A DNA stretch of 64,000 nt from Oceanicaulis sp. HTCC2633 (GTDB taxonomy: Bacteria > Pseudomonadota > Alphaproteobacteria > Caulobacterales > Maricaulaceae): contig NZ_CH672428.1 in assembly GCF_000152745.1 (NCBI RefSeq), forward strand, positions 195,433 through 259,432, read 5' to 3'. The notes beneath the pieces are model-generated. The model saw only the letters and a program-made list of their open reading frames with translations, did not search any database and had not been told where the DNA came from. The stretch's first letter is position 1, and every line of letters starts with the position of its first letter. Of the stretch, positions 55,019 to 63,462 are shown piece by piece. Made by a program: the position numbers and the translations under genes.

Positions 55019-55086
55019 GACCCGTCCAGAAGCCTGCTCAGCGCCTCGATATAGGGTGGCGGGACCCGTTCTTCGAGCGGGATCAC
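55015..55086 (-). other. 23-codon reading frame linking RidA and DUF482 genes
   Basis: On the minus strand GTG at 55086 overlaps the RidA stop (GTGA) and the frame closes with TGA at 55015, overlapping the DUF482 start (ATGA). It reads VIPLEERVPPPY then 11 more residues. In related genomes a larger gene, often a glycerophosphodiester phosphodiesterase, sits in this place, so this could be the leftover of a deletion. It could also be a real tiny peptide or a coupling device. Confidence 0.3.
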
Positions 55087-55544
55087 GCGATCTCGATCAC
55101 CGCATCCACTTCCACGGCTGCGTTCAGCGGCAGAACCGCTACTCCGACGGCGGACCGGGCGTGGCGACCGGCGTCGCCGAACACCTCGACCATGAGGTCG
55201 GATGCGCCGTTGATCACCTTGGGTATGTCATGAAAGTCCGGATGGGCGTTGACGAATCCGCCCAGCTTCACGACACGCAGCACGCGGGTGAGATTGCCGT
55301 CACAGGCGGATTTGAACTGGGCGATCAGGTTCAACGCGCACAGACGCGCGGCGGCCTGTCCGTCTTCCAGCGTCAGGCCGTCGCCCAGACGCCCGGTCAC
55401 CAGACCGGTCGGGCCCATCGAGATCTGACCGGAAATATGGACGGTCTGACCGGTTTGCACGTGCGGCACGTAATTGGCTACGGGCGCCGCAGCTTCGGGC
55501 AGGGTGAGGCCCAGTTCTTTCAGGCGGGATTCAATTTCGGCCAT
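55083..55544 (-). CDS. RidA family protein
   Basis: RidA proteins deaminate reactive enamine/imine intermediates released by PLP enzymes. The 153-residue protein is of the longer subgroup: 'YVPHVQTGQTVHISGQI', 'LEDGQAAARLCALNLIAQFK', 'VNAHPDFHDIPKVINGASDL' and 'HARSAVGVAVLPLNAAVEVD', in which the arginine of HARSA is the carboxylate-binding residue. The start follows GGAG. It leads the minus-strand group RidA - (23-codon frame) - DUF482 - HIT. Confidence 0.93.
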   Translation of the reverse strand: MAEIESRLKELGLTLPEAAAPVANYVPHVQTGQTVHISGQISMGPTGLVTGRLGDGLTLEDGQAAARLCALNLIAQFKSACDGNLTRVLRVVKLGGFVNAHPDFHDIPKVINGASDLMVEVFGDAGRHARSAVGVAVLPLNAAVEVDAVIEIA

Positions 55545-55671
55545 GGGGCAAGCTCCGATTGGAAGTGGACCGCTTCAATTAGGCGCCTGAGAGACGATCT
55601 GGCAATGAGGGCGGCGGGTTGAATTCAGTGGGCCCGCCCGGCATGGTGCCTTTTAACGATAAGGTGAGCTG

Positions 55672-56574
55672 ATGGCGCGCGATGCAGCGAGCATGACATC
55701 GCAGAGACCCGTCCGACTGCGGACAGCCGACGGCAAGTTGCTGTCCGGCGTCTTTCTCGTGCCGCAAGCGCCAAACGCCGTGATGGTGATCAATCCGGCG
55801 ACCGGTTACCGCAAGGATTTCTATCTCCCATTCGCCGAAGCCGCGGCGGAGAACGGCTGGGCCGTACTGATCTACGATTACCGGGGGCAGGGGGAATCCG
55901 CGCGCTGCCATCCGCGTCGGGAGACCGCGCGCATGCTCGACTGGGCGCGTTATGATATTCCCGCAGCCGCCGAGGCGGCCTGCCAGGCCTTTCCAGGCCT
56001 TCCGCTCGATATTGTCGGCCATTCCATAGGCGGGCAGTTCGCCGCGCTGATCGATCCTTCTCTGCCGGTGCGTCGACTGGCGCTGCTGTCGGCGTCCTCG
56101 GGGTATTGGGGCGAGCAGTCCGCACCGCTGAAATACTTCGCCTGGGCGTTCTGGCGGGTTTTCGGCCCGGCCTATCTTCTGCTGCGCGGGCATATCCCCA
56201 AAGGCGTGTTCTGGCGCGGCGAACCCCTGCCGCCGCGCGTTTGGGCGGACTGGCGGGATTTCGGGGTCAATCCCGAGTGCTTCCGGGACGCCATCGCGGA
56301 GCTGGGCCTGACCTCGCGCTATGAAGGATTCACCGCGCCGGTGCGCGCCTGGACGCCGGATGACGACCCGATCGCCAATCCACAGTCTGTGCGCTGGTTG
56401 CTGGAGCGTTATGAAAACGCCCAGACGGAAATGAAACTGGTCAGCCATGAAGACGCCGGTCGCGGCGCGCTGGGTCATGACGGGCTGTTCCGGTCCAAGA
56501 TGGCTGATGTGTTCTGGCCGCAGGTGTTCCGCTGGCTGTCCCAGGACGCTCACCGTCTGGCGCGAAGCGGCTAG
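55672..56574 (+). CDS. alpha/beta hydrolase (serine aminopeptidase S33-like)
   Basis: The 300-residue protein has 'VMVINPATGYRKDFYLPFAE', 'AVLIYDYRGQGESARCHP' and the nucleophile elbow 'LDIVGHSIGGQFAALI'. A likely acid ('PDDDPIAN') and histidine ('GALGHDGLF') follow. It resembles the lysophospholipase/S33-like hydrolases; the substrate is unknown. The ATG at 55672 follows AAGGTGA. Its stop shares CTAG with the convergent dinB stop. Confidence 0.85.
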   Translation: MARDAASMTSQRPVRLRTADGKLLSGVFLVPQAPNAVMVINPATGYRKDFYLPFAEAAAENGWAVLIYDYRGQGESARCHPRRETARMLDWARYDIPAAAEAACQAFPGLPLDIVGHSIGGQFAALIDPSLPVRRLALLSASSGYWGEQSAPLKYFAWAFWRVFGPAYLLLRGHIPKGVFWRGEPLPPRVWADWRDFGVNPECFRDAIAELGLTSRYEGFTAPVRAWTPDDDPIANPQSVRWLLERYENAQTEMKLVSHEDAGRGALGHDGLFRSKMADVFWPQVFRWLSQDAHRLARSG

Positions 56575-57848
56575 TCGCGATCTTTCTTCAGCATCCGGCC
56601 CTTGATGATGGCCGCCTCGCCGAACTTGGCGCGCGCCGCATCCATGGCGCGTTCGGCGGCGGCGCGTTTGAGCGCATTGGGATCGAGCAGATCGCCGGCA
56701 TCCGCGATGGCGGGCTCGAGCACCGAATACCCCGCGCCGATCAGCCGGTAGCGCACGCCGTCGGGCTCCTTGTCGAGCATGTCGCAGCTGATGCGATATA
56801 GCGTGTCCGCCAGCTGTGCGGGATCGGTGAGGGTGCGCCGTCGTGTGATCGTGCGAAACCTGTCGGTCTTGATCTTCAACGTCACCACGCGCCCGGCGAC
56901 GCCCTGGGCCTTCATCCGGTCAGCAACCTTCACGCAAAGCGGCCAGAGCCGGTCCTTGAGGACAGACTTGTCTGAGACATCATCATTGAAGGTCGTCTCG
57001 GCAGAGACCGATTTGCGCTCGCGCTCGGGGCTGACCTTGCGGTCATCCTGAGCGCGCGCCAGCCGGGCGAGCCGCAGACCGGAATCGCCGTACTTGCGCG
57101 CCAGATCGCCCTCAGACCGCCTGAGCACGTCAGACAGGGTGTAGAGCCCGTCCGCATTGAGTTTCTTGCCCAGCACGGGGCCCACGCCATAGACATCCCC
57201 CACCTTCATCTGCGCCAGGAAGGCTGGCGCGTCCGCCCGGCCGATCACAGAGAACCCGTTGGGCTTGTCGAGATCAGAGGCGGTCTTGGCGAGAAACTTG
57301 TTGAAGCTGAGGCCCACAGACACGGTAACCCCGACCTCGTTGAGGATGCGGCGTTGCAGGCGCAGCAAGGTCAGGGCGGGCGGGGCCCCGTGCAGCTTCT
57401 CCGTGCCCGACAGATCCAGAAAGGCCTCGTCTATGGAGAGCGGCTCCACAAGCGGGGTCACATCCTCCATCATGGCGCGGATGCGTTTGCCCTCGGCGGC
57501 GTAGACCGCCATGCGCGGGCGCACGACGACCGCATCGGGACAGGCTTTGAGCGCCTTGAACATGGGCATGGCTGACTTCACGCCATAAAGGCGCGCCACA
57601 TAGCAGGCGGTGGAGACCACGCCGCGCTTGCCGCCGCCGATGATCACCGGCTGGTCCTCGAGCTCGGGATTGTCGCGTTTCTCGACCGAGGCGAAAAAGG
57701 CGTCGCAGTCGATATGGGCGATCGCGAGCGTGTTGAGTTCGGCGTGATGCAGCACCGGACCGCGCCCGCATCGGGCGCATTTCGCACCGGGTGCAGCGGG
57801 CGCCAGACAGCTGCGGCAGTAGCCGGCATGTGCGGGAGAGGAAGACAT
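56571..57848 (-). CDS. dinB: DNA polymerase IV with N-terminal zinc ribbon
   Basis: Y-family translesion polymerase. The 425-residue protein has the catalytic motifs 'IAHIDCDAFFASVEKRDNPE' and 'PLSIDEAFLDLSGTEKLHG' (acidic residues binding Mg2+), 'VSVGLSFNKFLAKTASDLDK' and HhH-like 'VYGVGPVLGKKL'. In front lies a four-cysteine zinc-ribbon-like segment (residues 11-27, CRSC...CARC) missing from E. coli DinB. The ATG overlaps the ROK gene stop (TGATG), implying coupled translation. The C-terminal end lacks an obvious QLxLF clamp motif. Confidence 0.93.
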   Translation of the reverse strand: MSSSPAHAGYCRSCLAPAAPGAKCARCGRGPVLHHAELNTLAIAHIDCDAFFASVEKRDNPELEDQPVIIGGGKRGVVSTACYVARLYGVKSAMPMFKALKACPDAVVVRPRMAVYAAEGKRIRAMMEDVTPLVEPLSIDEAFLDLSGTEKLHGAPPALTLLRLQRRILNEVGVTVSVGLSFNKFLAKTASDLDKPNGFSVIGRADAPAFLAQMKVGDVYGVGPVLGKKLNADGLYTLSDVLRRSEGDLARKYGDSGLRLARLARAQDDRKVSPERERKSVSAETTFNDDVSDKSVLKDRLWPLCVKVADRMKAQGVAGRVVTLKIKTDRFRTITRRRTLTDPAQLADTLYRISCDMLDKEPDGVRYRLIGAGYSVLEPAIADAGDLLDPNALKRAAAERAMDAARAKFGEAAIIKGRMLKKDRD

Positions 57849-58755
57849 CAGTTGTCATCCCATAGCCAGGCCGCGCCGCGCACGCCCGAGCTGTCGCCAT
57901 GAAGGGGCGTGCGGATTCGGGCGACCAGATCATCGCCGGAGAGCCAGTGCGGCAGACGTTTTGCGAGCGTGTCCGCAAATCCGTCCAGGTTCGACAGGCC
58001 GCCGCCCAGCACGATGACCTCCGGATCCACGATCTTGATCACGCTGGTCAGCGCGCGGGCGAATCGGTCCGCATGGCGGTCGAGACTGAGCTGGCAGGCC
58101 TTGTCGCCCAGTTTCGCTGCGGCGGCGATTTCCGGCGCGCTCAACGATCGCCCCGTCTGGCGCTCATGGTCACGCGACAAGGCGGGACCGGAACACCAGG
58201 CCTCCACGCATCCTGATCTTCCGCAATAACAGGCCGGGTCGGCCGCCCGCTCCTCAGCAGTCAGATAGGGCAGGGCCATGTGCCCCCATTCGCCAGCGCT
58301 TGCGTCCGCCCCTCTCACCAGCCTGCCGTTCAGGACGAGGCCGCCGCCCACGCCGGTTCCCGCAATGACGCCGAACATGCTCAGAGCGCCGGCGGCTGCA
58401 CCGTCCCGCGCCTCAGACAGGGCGAAGCAGTTGGCGTCATTGGCGCAGCGTACGGCGCGGTTCAGTCGCCGGGAGAGATCCTGATCAAGGGGACGGCCGT
58501 TCAATGCAATGAGATTGGAATGCCGCATCAGCCCGGTTCTGGGGCTGAGCGATCCGGGATGGCACAGGCCCACAGGCAGGGGGGTGACAGACCGGCTTCA
58601 CGTTCGACCTTCGTCACCAGGTCCGCGATGGCGTCCAGTGTTTCAAGATAGTCGCGAGATACGGGCGAGCGGCGACGCAAGACGCACGCGCCGCTGTCTT
58701 CAACCAGGGCCGCCTCGATTTTCGTGCCTCCGAGATCCACGCCTAAACGTAACAC
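57848..58755 (-). pseudogene. ROK family sugar kinase, frameshifted
   Basis: Two overlapping frames together make one ROK kinase of about 302 residues. The first (GTG 58755 onward) has the ATP-binding start 'LRLGVDLGGTKIEAALVED'; the second has 'CANDANCFALSEARDGAA', 'VIAGTGVGGGLVLNG', and the zinc-binding 'CYCGRSGCVEAWCSG'. The switch falls at a run of six C (minus strand, 58579-58584); one extra C would restore the frame and give 'LSPPLPVGLCHPGSLSPR'. It would phosphorylate a hexose or N-acetylhexosamine. A downstream ATG gives a truncated 241-residue product. The stop overlaps the dinB start. Confidence 0.85.
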
Positions 58756-58917
58756 GTGTCGCCTCTTTTTGATCGCATCCGACGTTCATATCTTGTTCTA
58801 ATCGTCCTGCGAAGGCGGCGACTCATTCTTGATTAAGGAAAGTCGGGTTAAATGCACTCTGGATGGTCAAAACGCTCACGCTGCAAAGACGGCGGGGCGA
58901 ATTGGGGAAAGCGCGGT

Positions 58918-58923
58918 TATAAT
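58918..58923 (+). promoter_or_regulatory. TATAAT box at the divK start
   Basis: A perfect TATAAT lies 10 bases before the ATG at 58934. No -35 hexamer is seen at the proper distance. If used, the divK message would begin within a few bases of its start codon. Confidence 0.3.
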
Positions 58924-58933
58924 GCTGCAGGTC

Positions 58934-59299
58934 ATGTCCAAAAAAGTTCTGATCGTTGAAGACAACGAGCTGAACATGAAGCTCTTTCGTGATCTGCTCG
59001 AAGCGCACGGCTATGAGACCGTGCAGACCAGCGAAGGCCTCAAGGCGCTCGATATGGCGCGTGAGCACAAGCCGGATCTGATCCTCATGGATATCCAGCT
59101 GCCCGAAGTGTCCGGGCTGGATGTCACCAAATGGATCAAGAATGATGACGAATTGTCGGCCATTCCCGTGGTGGCCGTGACCGCATTCGCCATGAAGGGC
59201 GATGAGGAACGCATTCGTGAAGGCGGCTGCGAGGGCTATCTGTCCAAGCCGATCACGGTTGCCTCCTTCATCAAAACGGTTCGGGACTTTCTCGACTAG
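58934..59299 (+). CDS. divK: single-domain response regulator DivK
   Basis: Essential cell-fate regulator in Caulobacter relatives; phosphorylated by DivJ and dephosphorylated by PleC, it acts through DivL on the CckA-CtrA pathway. The 121-residue protein is one receiver domain: '[20 protein letters not shown]', phospho-acceptor Asp53 in '[20 protein letters not shown]', '[20 protein letters not shown]' and 'YLSKPI'. The NELNMKLF and [11 protein letters not shown] stretches are specific for DivK. The ATG at 58934 matches the family start; 58922 is an alternative. pleD follows after 12 bases. Confidence 0.96.
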   Translation: MSKKVLIVEDNELNMKLFRDLLEAHGYETVQTSEGLKALDMAREHKPDLILMDIQLPEVSGLDVTKWIKNDDELSAIPVVAVTAFAMKGDEERIREGGCEGYLSKPITVASFIKTVRDFLD

Positions 59300-59311
59300 A
59301 AGGAGACACGG

Positions 59312-60664
59312 GTGAGCGCGCGCATACTGGTCGTTGATGACATCGAGACGAACCGCCGCCTGCTGGAAGCACGCCTGACGGCTGAGTATTTCGATGTCTT
59401 GATGGCGCAGGACGGACCGACCTGTCTCGATCTGGCCCGGTGCGAGAAACCGGATGTGATCCTGCTCGACATCATGATGCCGGGCATGGACGGCTTTGAG
59501 ACCTGTCGCCGTCTGAAGGCGGACCCTGAAACCCGGCATATTCCTGTTGTGATGGTCACCGCGCTGGATCAGCGCTCGGACCGGATTCGCGGCCTGGAAG
59601 CCGGCGCAGACGAGTTTCTCACCAAACCGGTGGATGATGTGGCGCTGTTTGCACGGGTGCGCTCCTTGCTGCGCCTGACGAGCGTCATGGATGAATTGCG
59701 CCAGCGTGAGAGCAATGGCGTTGAGATGTTGCCCTTCGAGCCCGCCAATGGCGGCGGTCGCGTCATTGTGGCGGCGGCCGACCAGGCGGCCGCGCACCGC
59801 ATCGCCCGAGCCTTGCCCGCAACGCTGGATGCGCATGGTTATGGCGATCCCAAGATCGCCATTTCCCAGGCGCGTCACGCTGATCTTGTAATCGTTGATC
59901 TCAGCTCGCCGCGCTTTGACGGTTTGCGCCTGTGTGCGCGCATCCGCTCGGACGTGGACACACGGCAGGTGCCGCTTCTGGGCGTGGTCGACGAAATGGA
60001 CAAGCGCACCATGGTGCGCGCGCTCGATCTGGGCGTGAACGATGTGATTTCGCGCCCGCTCGATCCGGGCGAGCTGTCTGCGCGCAGCGCCACCCAGCTC
60101 AAGCGCAAGCGTTATGCGGATGCCCTGCGGGACCGTCTGGATGAAAGCCTTGAGATGTCGGTGCGCGATGCGCTGACCGGGCTGTTCAATCGTCGCTATA
60201 CAGTGTCGCGCCTGCGCCAGGCGCTCGATGGCCTGCGCGCCAATCATGAGCCGCTGACCACAGCGCTGATCGATATCGACCATTTCAAGCGGATCAACGA
60301 CACCTGGGGCCATAATGCCGGCGACCAGGTGCTCAAGGAGATCTGCGCCCGTCTGAACGAGCAGTTACGCGCCATCGATATTGCCGGCCGCTATGGCGGC
60401 GAGGAATTCCTGGTGGTGTTCTCCAACACCACTGCGCGCGAAGCCTGTGACGCCATGGAGCGGGCCCGTCTGGCGGTCTGCGCCACCCCCGTGACCCTGC
60501 GCGAGACCGGCGACATCATCAATGTCACCATGAGCGTCGGCGTGGCGGAAGCCTTCATGGACGATAGCGTCGAGGCGCTGATCGAGCGGGCGGACACGGC
60601 GCTTTATGACGCCAAGCGGTCCGGACGGAACCGGGTGATCGAGGCAAAACGAAAAGCCGCCTGA
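59312..60664 (+). CDS. pleD: diguanylate cyclase response regulator PleD
   Basis: Makes cyclic-di-GMP at the stalked pole when phosphorylated. The 450-residue protein has two receiver domains (first with Asp53 in 'DVILLDIMMPGMDGFETC'; second, about 150-290, a degenerate dimerisation copy) and a C-terminal GGDEF domain with active site 'RYGGEEFLVVF'. The inhibitory site RxxD occurs five residues before GGEEF ('RAID'), so product feedback is expected. The start is GTG at 59312 with AAGGAG upstream. divK-pleD is the usual operon. Confidence 0.97.
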   Translation: MSARILVVDDIETNRRLLEARLTAEYFDVLMAQDGPTCLDLARCEKPDVILLDIMMPGMDGFETCRRLKADPETRHIPVVMVTALDQRSDRIRGLEAGADEFLTKPVDDVALFARVRSLLRLTSVMDELRQRESNGVEMLPFEPANGGGRVIVAAADQAAAHRIARALPATLDAHGYGDPKIAISQARHADLVIVDLSSPRFDGLRLCARIRSDVDTRQVPLLGVVDEMDKRTMVRALDLGVNDVISRPLDPGELSARSATQLKRKRYADALRDRLDESLEMSVRDALTGLFNRRYTVSRLRQALDGLRANHEPLTTALIDIDHFKRINDTWGHNAGDQVLKEICARLNEQLRAIDIAGRYGGEEFLVVFSNTTAREACDAMERARLAVCATPVTLRETGDIINVTMSVGVAEAFMDDSVEALIERADTALYDAKRSGRNRVIEAKRKAA

Positions 60665-60680
60665 ACCAACAGGCGGCTTT
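60653..60680 (+). terminator. hairpin at the end of pleD
   Basis: 10-bp stem (60653-60662 with 60671-60680) overlapping the pleD stop codon, with a short T-rich arm. Confidence 0.65.
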
Positions 60681-60722
60681 CCTCAATCCGGATAGACCAA
60701 TAAATCGCGCTGAAGCGCAGAC

Positions 60723-60890
60723 TTACTTGATCTTGCCTTCTTTAAACTCGACGTGCTTGCGCGCGACCGGGTCGTACTTTTTCAGAACGAGTTTCTCGGT
60801 CATCGTGCGGGCGTTTTTCTTGGTCACGTAGAAATAGCCCGTGCCCGCCGTCGAGTTCAGGCGGATTTTGATGGTAGTCGGCTTGGCCAT
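60723..60890 (-). CDS. rpmG: 50S ribosomal protein L33
   Basis: The 55-residue protein matches L33: '[20 protein letters not shown]' and '[20 protein letters not shown]'. The two CxxC zinc-binding pairs of the zinc form are missing, so it is the zinc-independent (C-minus) type. The ATG at 60890 gives the normal size; upstream in-frame codons lack similarity. In Caulobacter relatives rpmG is also found near pleD. Confidence 0.97.
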   Translation of the reverse strand: MAKPTTIKIRLNSTAGTGYFYVTKKNARTMTEKLVLKKYDPVARKHVEFKEGKIK

Positions 60891-60977
60891 AGTCGCGCAC
60901 CCGTACACAAAAACTTGGCGCGCCAGACACAAGTCCGGCGCAACGAGCCGCGGAACATACTCGCGCCTGCGCTGCTG

Positions 60978-62153
60978 TCAATGCTGCGAACGCTGTTTGC
61001 TCAGTAGAGACAGAACGAAGTACAGCCCGGCCATCGCGGCGAAGGCGGCCATCAGGCCCCACGGATCTGCAATATCCATGGAAATGCCGCCCAGGGCCGG
61101 GCCCAGAAGCGAGCCCAGGCCATAGGCGAAGATGAAGGCTGCGTTGGCCGAGGCGAGGGCGCCGGGCTGAACGCGCTCCCCGATCATGGCGAGCCCGATG
61201 GTGTAGAAGGCGCTGCTGGCCCCCACAAAGAAGAAGACCATGGGGATGAGAAGCCACAGATTCGCGCCCGCGAGCCCCATGGCGACCGACAGAATCACGG
61301 CGCTCAGCGCCACACCCGACAGGGTGCGGTCCCGGCCGGTGCGATCGGCCAGCTTGCCGAGCGGGATCTGAAGGGCGATCGCTCCCAGGGCGCCTATGGC
61401 GACCAGCAGGCCCACGCCCTGTTCGGCGATGCCGATCCGCTCGGCGTAGACCGGCATGAGCGAGAAGACATTGGTTTCAAGTCCGCCGAAGACCAGCCCG
61501 GCCAGAATCGCCAGGGGCGCAAGCCGTCCGGCGCTCAGCAGGCTTTTAAGCCCGGCCTCGTCCGGACTGGGCGGTTTGATCTGAGGGCCCTTCAGAATGA
61601 GGATCGGAAGCGCGCCCAGCGCATAGATCACCCCGCCTGCGATCCAAGGCGTCCAGCCTTCCGATCCCAGTAGCGACAACAACAATCCGCCCGAGCCGAA
61701 ACCACCCGACAGCACGGTGGCGTAGACCGCCAGCAGGCTGGCGCGGCTTTCGGGTTTGGCCAGCTGATTGATCCACGTTTCGCTGGCGACGAAGATGATC
61801 GTCACCGACAGGCCCATGACAAAGCGTAGCCCGAACCAGACCAGGGGGTCGGGCATGGCCGGAAAGAGGACAAACCCTGCCGCCGTGATCAGTGCGCAGA
61901 TCACCACGGTCTGACGCGGCGGCGTGCGCGCCATCAGCGCCGGGATGAGCGGCGTCGCCAGAAGCGTTGAGAGTGCCGCGGCGGCGGCGTTCGTGCCCAC
62001 AATGGCGGCTGAGCCGGTCATGGCCTCGAGATTGAGCGCCACCAGCGGCATCAGCAGGCCGAAGCCGCATCCCGCGAGGGCGGCGCAGCAGATCGCCGCG
62101 ATCAGCGAGCGGGTGCGGGCAAGGTCTGGCGAGGTGAGGAAGCTGGCGATCAT
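60978..62153 (-). CDS. major facilitator superfamily transporter
   Basis: The 391-residue protein has 12 predicted spans. 'LADRTGRDRTLS' is the MFS motif A-like loop between helices, and 'LRFVMGLSVTIIFVASETWI' and 'ALPILILKGPQIK' fit the YcaD-like subgroup. The substrate cannot be assigned. It starts 8 bases after the upstream Nudix-like gene stop (ATG at 62153), so the two Nudix genes and this transporter form one minus-strand unit downstream of rnr. Confidence 0.88.
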   Translation of the reverse strand: MIASFLTSPDLARTRSLIAAICCAALAGCGFGLLMPLVALNLEAMTGSAAIVGTNAAAAALSTLLATPLIPALMARTPPRQTVVICALITAAGFVLFPAMPDPLVWFGLRFVMGLSVTIIFVASETWINQLAKPESRASLLAVYATVLSGGFGSGGLLLSLLGSEGWTPWIAGGVIYALGALPILILKGPQIKPPSPDEAGLKSLLSAGRLAPLAILAGLVFGGLETNVFSLMPVYAERIGIAEQGVGLLVAIGALGAIALQIPLGKLADRTGRDRTLSGVALSAVILSVAMGLAGANLWLLIPMVFFFVGASSAFYTIGLAMIGERVQPGALASANAAFIFAYGLGSLLGPALGGISMDIADPWGLMAAFAAMAGLYFVLSLLSKQRSQH

Positions 62154-62161
62154 CGCCGGGC

Positions 62162-62770
62162 CTATAGCCGGACTTCCTGCCTTTGTCCCGCCCGGAATGA
62201 CACCATCAGCGGGCGCGGTCGTCCGCCCAGCGAGGCCAGGGCGGTTTCAGCAAAGACATTGAGCGCCTCATCCCTGAGCAGCTCGGGCGCTCTTTCAGGA
62301 TTGACCCAGGCGATGCGCTCTCCGCCCCTGCGCTTGACCGAGTTGGAGATGCGGGCGACAGGCGCGGTGAATACCCGGACATGGCGGCGCGTCTCTGCGT
62401 CAGCCGGATCGAGCGCGCGGCCCAGATAGGTCAGGCTGTCGCGGTCGGGCTGGAGATGGTGACGGGTCAGGCGCGCCCAGGGGTTTGTGCCCGGCACGTG
62501 CACATCAGACGCGAGCGGTCTTGCCAGAAGCTGGCCCAGCTCTTCAGACAGCGCGCGAATGGCGGCGTCCATATAGGCGCCGGTCTGCTTTTCGGGCGAT
62601 CCAAGGCGCTTGCGGGAGATCACGGGTCCGCCAAATGCGTCGAGGCCGTCGCCGCGCGCCGGCCGCGCCATCGGCAAGCCGTACCCGTTTTCCGTCCGCA
62701 CCAGCGCAATCTGGCGCGAATGCGGGTCGGCCAGCAGTATGGTCGCCATATTGATCGGGCGCCCGCTCAT
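62162..62770 (-). CDS. degenerate Nudix-like protein
   Basis: The 202-residue protein has the overall Nudix strand pattern ('MATILLADPHSRQIALVRTE') but its Nudix-box equivalent 'AYMDAAIRALSEELGQLL' lacks the full GX5EX7REUXEEXGU set: an EE pair remains while the N-terminal glycine and the arginine-glutamate are altered. Hydrolase activity is doubtful. It overlaps the upstream Nudix gene by four bases (ATGA), which supports a functional pair. Confidence 0.55.
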   Translation of the reverse strand: MSGRPINMATILLADPHSRQIALVRTENGYGLPMARPARGDGLDAFGGPVISRKRLGSPEKQTGAYMDAAIRALSEELGQLLARPLASDVHVPGTNPWARLTRHHLQPDRDSLTYLGRALDPADAETRRHVRVFTAPVARISNSVKRRGGERIAWVNPERAPELLRDEALNVFAETALASLGGRPRPLMVSFRAGQRQEVRL

Positions 62771-63462
62771 AGGGTTTCAACCCTGGGACCGGATCGCGTG
62801 CTCTTCAGATAGCGCACGGGGCGGGCAGGGTCCTTGAGCCAGGCTTCAAGCTCGCCGATCACATATTGCGTGGCGATTGGCAGATCAAGCGTGTCGCGTT
62901 CGCTCAGGCCGACCCACCGCAAATCCTCAAGCTCGCCATTGCTGGTGAGGTCTACGGGGCCGTGTACATGCTCCACATCACAGGTGAAGAACCAGGCGTC
63001 GAACCGGCGCGGTCTCCGGGGAGGCGTGATGGCCCGGGTGATCACGTCCAGCGGCGCGGCGTTGGGCTGCGCGCCGGCCGCCTCGAACGGCGCCCAGGGC
63101 GCCTTGAAGGTGCAGGCGTCCTCCGCCGGCTTGCCCAGGATCAGACCGGTTTCTTCCGCCGTTTCGCGCAGGGCCGCCGCCGCCGCGGCGCGCGCGCGGC
63201 GTTCGGTCAGCACGCGCGTCATCACCGAGCGGGTCTTGTCATTGAGCTCTTCAGCCAGCGGCGCATAGCCGTCGGTGGGGTCCACGCGGCCGCCAGGAAA
63301 CACATATTTGCTGGGCATGAAGACATGTCCGGTCGAGCGCCGACCGAACAGGAGTTCTATCTCGCCATTCGCGCGCTGTCTGCGCAGCAGCAGCGAGGCG
63401 GCGAGTTTCGGGCGTGGACTGGTTTTAGGCGCTGTTTTCTTATCGTTTTTTGCGTCTGGCAT
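62767..63462 (-). CDS. Nudix hydrolase (NUDT7/19-like)
   Basis: The 231-residue protein has 'YVFPGGRVDPTDGY' and, after an insertion of about 30 residues, 'AAALRETAEETGLILG', the metal-binding part of the Nudix box. A split box with an insertion is typical of the NUDT7/NUDT19 CoA-diphosphatase group, so CoA or a similar nucleotide may be the substrate. It starts inside the 3' end of rnr (23-base overlap) and ends in ATGA overlap with the next gene. Confidence 0.85.
   Translation of the reverse strand: MPDAKNDKKTAPKTSPRPKLAASLLLRRQRANGEIELLFGRRSTGHVFMPSKYVFPGGRVDPTDGYAPLAEELNDKTRSVMTRVLTERRARAAAAAALRETAEETGLILGKPAEDACTFKAPWAPFEAAGAQPNAAPLDVITRAITPPRRPRRFDAWFFTCDVEHVHGPVDLTSNGELEDLRWVGLSERDTLDLPIATQYVIGELEAWLKDPARPVRYLKSTRSGPRVETL

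Noticed and set aside
58833-58851. TTAA-N11-TTAA upstream of divK as a CtrA box
   Set aside because: The CtrA consensus is TTAA-N7-TTAA; an 11-base spacer puts the half-sites out of helical phase. divK is CtrA-controlled in Caulobacter, but this match is not good enough to report.
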